NCBI GenBank assembly: GCA_947311175.1
Contig: CAMZKK010000031.1
Coordinates: 1 to 5,579 of the forward strand
Direction: 5' to 3'
DNA: 5,579 nt
From: an uncultured Planctomycetota bacterium
Lineage (GTDB): Bacteria > Planctomycetota > SZUA-567 > JAFGNG01
Shown: in pieces, positions 1 through 5,549 of the stretch
How positions within the stretch are numbered: the stretch's first letter is position 1
Layout of the letters: every line of letters begins with the position of its first letter
The notes under the pieces: generated by a model
Databases searched by the model: none
What the model was told of the DNA's origin: nothing
Seen by the model: only the letters and a program-made list of their open reading frames with translations
Position numbers and translations under genes: made by a program

Positions 1-962
1 ACGTCATAAACGGCAAATACTGCCTGTCTAATCGCATCTTTTGAACTTAAAGAACAATCAATCTCTAACTCTTTAATCTCCGGCTCAGGCATAATAGTTG
101 CGGGAGCCCATAAATCCTTTACCCTGAAATATTCTCGGGCTTTGTTGACAATCATCGTCGTGCCTGCGACTTTGCCATCAAAAGAATATCCTGCGATATG
201 AGGGGTGCCAATAATTATTCTCTCATACAACTCATCACAAATAATGGGCTCGTGCTCCCAAACATCTAAAACCGCATCCCTAAGTTTTTTGCTAATCAAT
301 GCGTCAAGAATTGATAATTCATCACAAACTTTCCCCCTTGATGTGTTTATATAAAAACTACCCGTTTTCATTTTATTAAAAAAATCTTTTCCTGCTAATT
401 TTAAGGTAGGATATTCTCCCTCTTCTTCAAGTGGGACATGGGTAGTTACAATATCTGAGTCTGCAAGCAGATAATCAAGAGAGACAAAACCTGCATCCCC
501 CTCTTTTTTTGCTCGGGGTGGATCATTGAGTAAGACACTCATACCTAAAGCATTCACTTTATTTAAAACCAATTTTCCAACATTACCTACTCCAACAATC
601 CCAATCGTCATCTTTGACAAATCAAGATTATATTTTTTTTCAAGATTTAATAACGATGAGACAATATAACAGGCAACGCTATTTGCATTTGAACCAGGAG
701 CGCTAGTAAAGGCGATATCATTCTCTCTCAAATAATCACAATCTATATGATCAATACCGATAGTGGCAGTACCAACAAATTTAACTTGACTTCCATCAAG
801 AAGTGTATGATTAACTTTCGTTACCGATCTTACCAACAAGCAATCCGCATCATTCAAATCAGCACTCTTCATCATCCTCCCCGACATCAGCCGAACTTCA
901 CCAAGTCCATCACAAGCTTCCTTAATATAAGGAATATTTTCATCTGCTAAAATCTTTATCAT
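1..962 (-). CDS. pdxB: Erythronate-4-phosphate dehydrogenase, C-terminal end cut off by window edge
   Basis: Oxidises 4-phospho-D-erythronate to 2-oxo-3-hydroxy-4-phosphobutanoate in the cytoplasm, the second step of DXP-dependent pyridoxal 5'-phosphate synthesis. The frame is open from an ATG at 962-960 to the left edge and gives 320 residues. The start is MIKILADENIPY, followed by the PdxB-typical EVRLMSGR (22-29), LLVRSVTKVN (42-51), VGTATIGIDHID (63-74) and SAPGSNANSVA (87-97). The NAD-binding GxGxxG is G124-G126-G129, with D147 ending the next strand. The catalytic triad of the D-2-hydroxyacid dehydrogenase family is R209 (NTSRG), E238 (DVWEHEP) and H255 (GTPHIAGYS), one position later than R208, E237 and H254 of the E. 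coli enzyme. E. coli PdxB has about 378 residues, so roughly 60 are missing here, mostly the C-terminal dimerisation domain (DUF3410), which appears to begin near residue 298. The PdxB-specific blocks argue against SerA or another paralogue. It is transcribed divergently from the kinase gene. Confidence 0.93.
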   Translation of the reverse strand, partial: MIKILADENIPYIKEACDGLGEVRLMSGRMMKSADLNDADCLLVRSVTKVNHTLLDGSQVKFVGTATIGIDHIDCDYLRENDIAFTSAPGSNANSVACYIVSSLLNLEKKYNLDLSKMTIGIVGVGNVGKLVLNKVNALGMSVLLNDPPRAKKEGDAGFVSLDYLLADSDIVTTHVPLEEEGEYPTLKLAGKDFFNKMKTGSFYINTSRGKVCDELSILDALISKKLRDAVLDVWEHEPIICDELYERIIIGTPHIAGYSFDGKVAGTTMIVNKAREYFRVKDLWAPATIMPEPEIKELEIDCSLSSKDAIRQAVFAVYD

Positions 963-966
963 TTTT

Positions 967-972
967 CACTCC
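967..972 (-). promoter_or_regulatory. Ribosome binding site of pdxB
   Basis: On the minus strand GGAGTG precedes the ATG at 962, with six bases between GGAG and the start codon. This supports MIKILADEN as the true N-terminus. An overlapping upstream ATG (975-973) reads only ATG-GAG-TGA and is not a usable start. Confidence 0.8.
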
Positions 973-994
973 ATAAATAGCTAATTATGCAAAC

Positions 995-1022
995 ATATTA
1001 CCATATTTTATAATATGAGCAA
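995..1022 (-). promoter_or_regulatory. Possible pdxB promoter with extended -10
   Basis: Read on the minus strand, TTGCTC (1022-1017) is followed after 16 bases by TAATAT (1000-995). The -10 is preceded by TGG, giving an extended -10 form (TGN-TAATAT). The -35 matches consensus only at TTG. Transcription would start near 988, about 25 nt before the ATG. The region is so AT-rich that other -10 choices, for example TATTAT at 1015-1010, cannot be excluded. Confidence 0.35.
1002..1017. repeat. Short inverted repeat in the pdxB promoter region
   Basis: CATATT (1002-1007) and AATATG (1012-1017) form a perfect 6-bp inverted repeat around TTAT. It fills the spacer of the proposed pdxB promoter, where a regulator could bind. 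In sequence this AT-rich, chance is a real alternative. Confidence 0.35.
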
Positions 1023-1039
1023 GGAAGTACTTGTAGTTA

Positions 1040-1067
1040 TTGACAAAGCTTATGATTATGTTATTAT
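1040..1067 (+). promoter_or_regulatory. Sigma70-type promoter for the kinase-ptsI operon
   Basis: A perfect -35 hexamer TTGACA (1040-1045) is followed after 16 bases by TATTAT (1062-1067), which matches the -10 consensus at five of six positions. Transcription should start near 1074, leaving a 5' leader of about 60 nt. No other promoter as good lies between this site and ptsI, so ptsI is likely read from here. Confidence 0.65.
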
Positions 1068-1091
1068 TTAACTTTGAGACTTTATCAACTA

Positions 1092-1107
1092 ATAGTAAGC
1101 TTACAAT
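1092..1107. repeat. Palindrome in the kinase leader, possible operator
   Basis: The ten bases 1095-1104 (GTAAGCTTAC) form a perfect palindrome. With one mismatched pair on the way out, symmetry extends to 1092-1107. It sits about 20-30 nt after the predicted transcription start, a common place for repressor binding. The half-site AAGCTTA also occurs at 1046-1052, within the promoter spacer. No regulator family is recognised. Confidence 0.35.
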
Positions 1108-1126
1108 AAGAAACGAACCGTAAATC

Positions 1127-1130
1127 AGGA
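1127..1130 (+). promoter_or_regulatory. Ribosome binding site of the FHA-kinase gene
   Basis: AGGA lies five bases before the ATG at 1136. The match to the anti-Shine-Dalgarno sequence is moderate, clearly weaker than the AAGGAG before ptsI. It supports the start MAKLKIVAGE, directly at the first beta strand of the FHA domain. Confidence 0.6.
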
Positions 1131-1135
1131 AAATC

Positions 1136-3622
1136 ATGGCAAAGCTAAAAATTGTTGCCGGTGAAAACATCGGAAAAGAATATAAACTTGATGAAGGTGA
1201 AACAATAATTGGCAGACGCTCTACCAGCACTATCGTTGTTGACAATGGCAAAACTAGCAGAGATCACGCAAAAATCTCGTTTAAAGAAGATTATTACACC
1301 ATAAATGACCTAAACAGTAGCAATGGAACATATCTAAATGGATTTGCCATTGAGGATGAAGAAATACTTGAAGCAGGTGATGAAATTCAAGTTGGGGGAA
1401 TTAAGTTTAGACTCTTCCTTGAAGAGAAAAGCCCAAATGAGATAAAAATCCCCGGCTATATAGTAGAAGACACCATTGCTCAAGGTGGAATGGGAACAGT
1501 TTATCGTGCCATTCAAATATCAATGGACCGACCGGTAGCAATAAAAGTCCTTCATGATAAATATGCAATACAGAGAGATTGGGTTGATAAGTTTATTCAA
1601 GAGGCACGACTTGCAGGGAAATTAAATCACCCAAACATTATAGGTGTTCACGACGTTGGTAAATCAGGTAGTACCTACTACATAACGATGGAATTAATTG
1701 AAGGAAATGATATCTCGAAAATCATGAGGTATCGCTCTCTTGAATATCCCGAAATCATGAAAATTGGGGCAAAAATAGCTGATGCCCTAGCCTACGCCCA
1801 CAAAAACAAACTTATCCACCGAGATATAAAGCCTGAAAACATTATGTTATCTAATAATGGTGAGGCAAAGCTAGCCGACCTCGGAATTGCAAAAAGCTTT
1901 GAGGCCGGCAGGGCAACATCAATTGAAAATTCTAAAAAAGTCCTCGGAACCCCTCACTACATGAGCCCAGAACAAGCATCAGGAGAAAAACTAGATGGCA
2001 AAAGTGACCTTTATAGCCTAGGAGCTACCCTTTATCATATGCTGGCTGGCGAACCGCCGTTCGATGGCGAAAACAATACTGAAATCATGACAAAGCATTT
2101 GACAGATGAACCGGAATCATTACTAGAAAAAAAACCTCGATTACCAAAGGCGGTAATAGATGCAGTAGATAAACTAATGAAAAAAAGCCCTGGTGACAGA
2201 TTTGCAAATGCAGAAGAAGCAAGCAAGGCATTAGAAAAAGCAGCAAAGGCAAAAGCCAGATTGGCACCACAAAAATCAAGAAATTCAAATAAAGCCAAAG
2301 AAACTAATGGTGCTGGTCACAAGACAACGATGACCAAAAGAGCTACTACCAGAAAAAACAATACAAAGAAACAGGTTGGATTTTTTTTAACAGTACTAAT
2401 TATTGTGCTGATAGTATTTAAAGTGGTAGGAAAAAAGGACAAGATAACGACAGACAAAGGTCCATCAGTTACTGAAATTATAAATGAAGCAAAGGCTCTT
2501 GACAGTAACGGTAAGCACGGTGAAGCTATTGCAAAATATCGTTCTATCAAAAACATATTTCCAAAAAACCTTGACGCTCAACTGCAAGCAAATAATGCAA
2601 TTGAAAAAATCGAAGAAACAACTGAAGCATTGATGCGAAAAAAAGATGCCGACAATAAGTGGAAAATATTTAATAAATGGGAAATGAAAAACATTGATAA
2701 TCTTGATGAGATGGAAACAAGGCTGCGAGAAATTATAGCCAATGAACCACTATTGAAATCCAAGGCAGCAAGGAAACTGCAAGGAATCCTCAAGATAAAG
2801 AACAAAATCCAAGCAGACGAAATGAAAAAAGAAATAAATGCAGCTAAAACAAAAGCCGAAGCAGGAGTGATTACTTTTAAAATCGACAGTGCAATAAATG
2901 CTCTTAGTGCTTTTCAAAAAAAATATCCTTACTCAAAATATGACAGTGAAATTCAACCATTGTTAGACAAACTAAATACTGCTGTCGAAGAAAAATACAA
3001 CAAAACAAAACGCATGGCAAAAGACTACTACAACAAAAAAAACTATGCACAAGCAATAGGCATGTATAAAGAATTTATTAATGATGTGGAGTCAGAAAAA
3101 TTTAATCAAAAAGCAAAAATGGCTATTAACACAATAAAATCCGAGTTATCTGTAATCAAAGAACAGCTAACCCCAAAAGTTCAAGAAGAAATCAAAAAAC
3201 TCAATTACGATGCAGCACTAAATATTCTTGCTGAAACAGAATTACAACTCAACGGGACTGATTTTGGTAAAAACATTCCACGTCAAAAAAAATCTGTCAA
3301 TATACTTCGTTCATATCATAAATTCATCATCGATGAAATAAACAAAGCAGGTGTTAAAGACACCAACATCAGGATAAATTGCTACCTAAATGGCAAAGAA
3401 AGCTTAAAAATAATACGTGCAGATAGACGAGGATTTACCACACCATTAACAGGCTCTGCGACCACAGTTATTAAATGGACAAAAGCTACTCCATTAGAAC
3501 TATCAAAAATATACAAATGCTATACACCAAAGAACAACAAACAGTGGCAAAAAGCATTAAATCTCTACTGTCAGCTGTTTAAACTACCAAAGCAAAAAGG
3601 AGCGATATATGGAAATAATTAA
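1136..3622 (+). CDS. FHA domain-containing transmembrane Ser/Thr protein kinase with TPR-like outer region
   Basis: A Hanks-type kinase of 828 residues that transfers phosphate from ATP to Ser/Thr; its substrates cannot be told from sequence. Residues 1-96 are an FHA phosphothreonine-binding domain with its key positions present: G26-R27, SRDH (41-44), NGTYLNG (63-69). The kinase domain (about 105-370) has a glycine loop QGGMGTVY (116-123), K137 (VAIK), E156, HRDIKPEN (228-235), D248-L249-G250 (DLG in place of DFG, frequent in bacterial kinases), SPE (277-279), D291 and R355, so it should be active. A basic linker precedes one membrane span (about 414-431). The basic side faces the cytoplasm, which puts about 395 C-terminal residues outside the inner membrane. 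That part is Lys-rich and helical with TPR-like units near 446-492, 583-612, 626-668 and 681-704, then a beta-rich tail (about 740-828). It is the first gene of an operon with ptsI. The T8 run at 2381-2388 lies at the start of the membrane span. Confidence 0.92.
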   Translation: MAKLKIVAGENIGKEYKLDEGETIIGRRSTSTIVVDNGKTSRDHAKISFKEDYYTINDLNSSNGTYLNGFAIEDEEILEAGDEIQVGGIKFRLFLEEKSPNEIKIPGYIVEDTIAQGGMGTVYRAIQISMDRPVAIKVLHDKYAIQRDWVDKFIQEARLAGKLNHPNIIGVHDVGKSGSTYYITMELIEGNDISKIMRYRSLEYPEIMKIGAKIADALAYAHKNKLIHRDIKPENIMLSNNGEAKLADLGIAKSFEAGRATSIENSKKVLGTPHYMSPEQASGEKLDGKSDLYSLGATLYHMLAGEPPFDGENNTEIMTKHLTDEPESLLEKKPRLPKAVIDAVDKLMKKSPGDRFANAEEASKALEKAAKAKARLAPQKSRNSNKAKETNGAGHKTTMTKRATTRKNNTKKQVGFFLTVLIIVLIVFKVVGKKDKITTDKGPSVTEIINEAKALDSNGKHGEAIAKYRSIKNIFPKNLDAQLQANNAIEKIEETTEALMRKKDADNKWKIFNKWEMKNIDNLDEMETRLREIIANEPLLKSKAARKLQGILKIKNKIQADEMKKEINAAKTKAEAGVITFKIDSAINALSAFQKKYPYSKYDSEIQPLLDKLNTAVEEKYNKTKRMAKDYYNKKNYAQAIGMYKEFINDVESEKFNQKAKMAINTIKSELSVIKEQLTPKVQEEIKKLNYDAALNILAETELQLNGTDFGKNIPRQKKSVNILRSYHKFIIDEINKAGVKDTNIRINCYLNGKESLKIIRADRRGFTTPLTGSATTVIKWTKATPLELSKIYKCYTPKNNKQWQKALNLYCQLFKLPKQKGAIYGNN
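3597..3602 (+). promoter_or_regulatory. Ribosome binding site of ptsI inside the kinase gene
   Basis: AAGGAG ends six bases before the ATG at 3609 and lies within the last kinase codons. It is the strongest Shine-Dalgarno match in the window and fixes the ptsI start, whose MEIIKGIPVSPG is the family's usual N-terminus. Ribosomes finishing the kinase at 3620-3622 pass over this start, so translation is probably coupled, but the site looks good enough for independent initiation too. Confidence 0.8.
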
Positions 3623-5351
3623 AGGAATACCGGTATCTCCAGGATTTGCCATTGCTGAAGCATTTATCGTTTCTGGTAGCAAGCTAGATATCCCTAGACG
3701 CTTTGTTGATGAGGAAAGTACAGAAAAGGAAGTAGTTCGTTTTTTTGAGGCGGTAAAAATTGCTCAAGACGACATCAGACAATTACAGGAAAGTATGGAT
3801 CCTAACCTTGGATTAGAGGCTCGTCCAATCTTTGATGCCCACATTATGATACTTGCGGACAGTTCTCTTCATGATGAAGTCGTCAAGAGAATAAACACCA
3901 ACAGATTTAGTGCAGAATATGCCGTCAGCAGAAGTTTGAGAAAGTTTGAAAAAGTTTTTTATTCAATCAAAGACGAATACCTTGCACAAAGAGTAAGTGA
4001 TATTCAAGATATAGAACGAAGACTCATACGAGCACTATTAGGGCAACGAGCCAATGATTTAAAATCCCTCAACAAAAAGGTAATTCTAGTTGCTCACGAC
4101 TTAACACCAAGCGACACCGCAGAAATTGACACCTCTAAGGTTGTTGGATTTTGTACCGCAGTCGGTGGTTCAACGGGACACACCGCAATTGTCGCCCGTG
4201 CAATGGAATTACCGGCAGTGGTTGGACTTGGCAATGTATCAACCGATGTCAATATGGGTGACACCTTGATTATTGATGGGAATAGAGGAATAGTCATCAT
4301 CAATCCAGACGAAGAGACAATTGATAAGTACAAGCTACTGGCCAATGATTTTCTTGAATTCGAAGAATCACTTTTTTCTGAAAAAGATCTAGCCGCAATA
4401 ACCAGCGATGGAACAATTGCCGACGTAAAAGGGAACATAGAATTTCCACGTGAAGTAAAACAAATATTAAAGGGTGGCGGTGATGGCGTTGGACTTTATC
4501 GAACAGAATTCCTCTATCTGTCTACCCAAAATGACCCCTCTGAAGAAGTCCACTATTCCGTTTATGTTAAATCACTCGAAGCACTTAATGGCAAGCCATT
4601 AACCATAAGAACCCTAGACCTCGGTGCAGATAAATTCTTTCATACAGGCGATACTCTTACCGAACGCAACCCAAACCTTGGTTGTCGTGCAATAAGATAT
4701 TGCCTATTGCGTCCTGATATTTTTAGAACTCAAATCAGAGCAATTTGTAGAGCATCAGCCCACGGCACAATCAGAATGATGGTACCGATGGTATGCTCTG
4801 TAGAAGAGGTTATAAAGACAAGAGAAATCTTAACAGAAGTACAAGATGAATTGGCTGCAGAAGGGATTGCATACGACACAGAGATGCAGGTTGGAATTAT
4901 GGTTGAAATTCCAGCTACTGCTCTTACCCTTGAGTCATATGTCCCTTATGTTGATTTTTTCTCTATCGGCACTAACGACCTTATTCAATATACAATTGCA
5001 GTTGATCGCACCAATGAACATGTTGCAAACCTTTATCGCCCAGGGCATCCGGCAGTTTTGCTTTTAATCAAGACAATTATTGATGTCTCAATCAAAAATA
5101 ATATTCCTGTATCAATGTGTGGCGAAATGAGTGGAGACCCAACCTTTATAATATTTCTACTCGGATTGGGATTAAAGAGTTTTTCTGTTGCCCCTCCAAT
5201 TATCCCAGAGGTAAAAAAACTCATTAGGTCGGTATCTATCGACGATGCTGAACAGATTGCAAAAGAAGTAATGGCAATGAATGATGAACGCAAAATCGTA
5301 ACTCATCTACGAAAATTCACCAGAAAAATAATGCCAAAATGGATGGTATAA
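3609..5351 (+). CDS. ptsI: Phosphoenolpyruvate-protein phosphotransferase (PTS Enzyme I)
   Basis: Cytoplasmic Enzyme I takes phosphate from phosphoenolpyruvate onto a histidine and passes it to HPr, the first step of the PTS relay. At 580 residues it is close to the 575 of E. coli EI. The N-terminus GIPVSPGFA (6-14) is typical; residues of roughly 25-145 would form the helical HPr-binding part. The phosphorylated residue is H191 in GGSTGHTAIVAR (186-197), where many EI proteins have Ser before the His. The PEP-binding barrel has GVGLYRTEF (293-301, R298), IRTLDLGADK (333-342, R334; usually GGDK), NPNLGCRAIR (354-363), E433, IGTNDLIQYT (453-462, D457), R467 and the acid/base C504 in MCGEMSGDP. 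All catalytic residues are present. There is no GAF domain, so it is not PtsP. It overlaps the kinase gene by 14 nt and no HPr or Enzyme II gene is in the window. Whether it serves sugar uptake or a regulatory PTS cannot be decided here. Confidence 0.96.
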   Translation: MEIIKGIPVSPGFAIAEAFIVSGSKLDIPRRFVDEESTEKEVVRFFEAVKIAQDDIRQLQESMDPNLGLEARPIFDAHIMILADSSLHDEVVKRINTNRFSAEYAVSRSLRKFEKVFYSIKDEYLAQRVSDIQDIERRLIRALLGQRANDLKSLNKKVILVAHDLTPSDTAEIDTSKVVGFCTAVGGSTGHTAIVARAMELPAVVGLGNVSTDVNMGDTLIIDGNRGIVIINPDEETIDKYKLLANDFLEFEESLFSEKDLAAITSDGTIADVKGNIEFPREVKQILKGGGDGVGLYRTEFLYLSTQNDPSEEVHYSVYVKSLEALNGKPLTIRTLDLGADKFFHTGDTLTERNPNLGCRAIRYCLLRPDIFRTQIRAICRASAHGTIRMMVPMVCSVEEVIKTREILTEVQDELAAEGIAYDTEMQVGIMVEIPATALTLESYVPYVDFFSIGTNDLIQYTIAVDRTNEHVANLYRPGHPAVLLLIKTIIDVSIKNNIPVSMCGEMSGDPTFIIFLLGLGLKSFSVAPPIIPEVKKLIRSVSIDDAEQIAKEVMAMNDERKIVTHLRKFTRKIMPKWMV

Positions 5352-5354
5352 TAT

Positions 5355-5394
5355 AAAAAACGTGGTACATGCAAAGCTTCTTTGCGTGTACCAC
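5355..5394. terminator. Strong hairpin after ptsI; intrinsic terminator on the minus strand
   Basis: The arms 5362-5376 and 5380-5394 pair over 15 bp, with one T-G wobble, around a 3-nt loop, starting 11 nt after the ptsI stop codon. On the plus strand the hairpin is followed by ATCCTTATT, a poor U-tract. On the minus strand it is followed by G and six T (5360-5355), a classical intrinsic terminator. It may act in both directions, ending ptsI mRNA or protecting its 3' end, while stopping leftward transcription from beyond the window. Confidence 0.75.
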
Positions 5395-5478
5395 ATCCTT
5401 ATTCCAGTCGGGACATGCATAGCTTAGAAAAAATATTATTTTACGATTTTTGAAAACAGTTTTGGTAAGAATAAGGAT
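5395..5478. repeat. Perfect 10-bp inverted repeat spanning 84 bp
   Basis: ATCCTTATTC (5395-5404) is the exact reverse complement of GAATAAGGAT (5469-5478), with 64 bases between the arms. The left arm begins directly after the ptsI hairpin and the right arm lies within the promoter at 5462-5490. In RNA the two could form an outer stem. No transposase or target duplication is seen, so its origin is unknown. Confidence 0.45.
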
Positions 5479-5490
5479 AGGTCTTATAAT
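5462..5490 (+). promoter_or_regulatory. Sigma70-type promoter reading out of the window
   Basis: TTGGTA (5462-5467, four of six matches) and a perfect TATAAT (5485-5490) are 17 bases apart. Transcription would start near 5497. No start codon with a ribosome binding site follows on the plus strand before 5579, so the transcript has a leader of more than 80 nt or is a small RNA. It probably serves a gene to the right of the window. Confidence 0.5.
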
Positions 5491-5503
5491 TCTGCCTCAA
5501 TCA

Positions 5504-5518
5504 CTAATTTACGATTAG
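5504..5518. repeat. CTAAT/ATTAG inverted repeat in the downstream leader
   Basis: CTAAT (5504-5508) and ATTAG (5514-5518) surround TTACG. The site lies just after the predicted start of the promoter at 5462-5490. The 9-mer TTTACGATT that spans its centre (5508-5516) also occurs upstream at 5440-5448. It could be an operator half-site pair or a weak RNA hairpin. Confidence 0.3.
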
Positions 5519-5530
5519 GTCATTTGTCAA

Positions 5531-5549
5531 TTTAGCAAAAAAAGCTAAA
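5531..5549. repeat. Small hairpin with A7 loop
   Basis: TTTAGC (5531-5536) and GCTAAA (5544-5549) pair over 6 bp around seven A, followed on the plus strand by more A. There is no U-tract on the plus strand, so it is not a rightward terminator. On the minus strand it overlaps the end of the open frame described in the findings. Confidence 0.3.

Noticed and set aside
747..950. Plus-strand open frame of 67 codons inside pdxB
   Set aside because: It lies antisense to a region with clear PdxB motifs, lacks a ribosome binding site and resembles no known family; it is a shadow of pdxB.
1009..1014. Perfect TATAAT on the plus strand as a second kinase promoter
   Set aside because: No acceptable -35 lies 16-18 bases upstream (TATGCA or TTATGC), and the TTGACA/TATTAT promoter downstream is far better.
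985..1251. Minus-strand frame of 88 codons across the divergent promoter region
   Set aside because: It starts inside the FHA coding region, ends in the intergenic region and its hydrophobic look comes from AT-rich antisense sequence.
2035..2805. Several minus-strand frames antisense to the kinase gene
   Set aside because: They overlap the confidently coded kinase C-lobe, linker and outer region, have no ribosome binding sites and no recognisable domains.
2127..3292. Four A8 runs in the kinase gene (2127-2134, 2916-2923, 3035-3042, 3285-3292) as phase-variation sites
   Set aside because: Runs of this length also occur in pdxB (633-640), so they fit the general AT-rich codon use; only the T8 run at the membrane span has a notable outcome and is reported separately.
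4094..4438. Minus-strand frame of 114 codons inside ptsI
   Set aside because: It is antisense to the conserved phosphohistidine region and its Ser/Pro-rich composition is typical of a reversed coding frame.
3609..5351. Alternative identity as PEP synthase, pyruvate phosphate dikinase or PtsP
   Set aside because: The protein lacks an ATP-grasp domain and a GAF domain, and its length and motif order match PTS Enzyme I.
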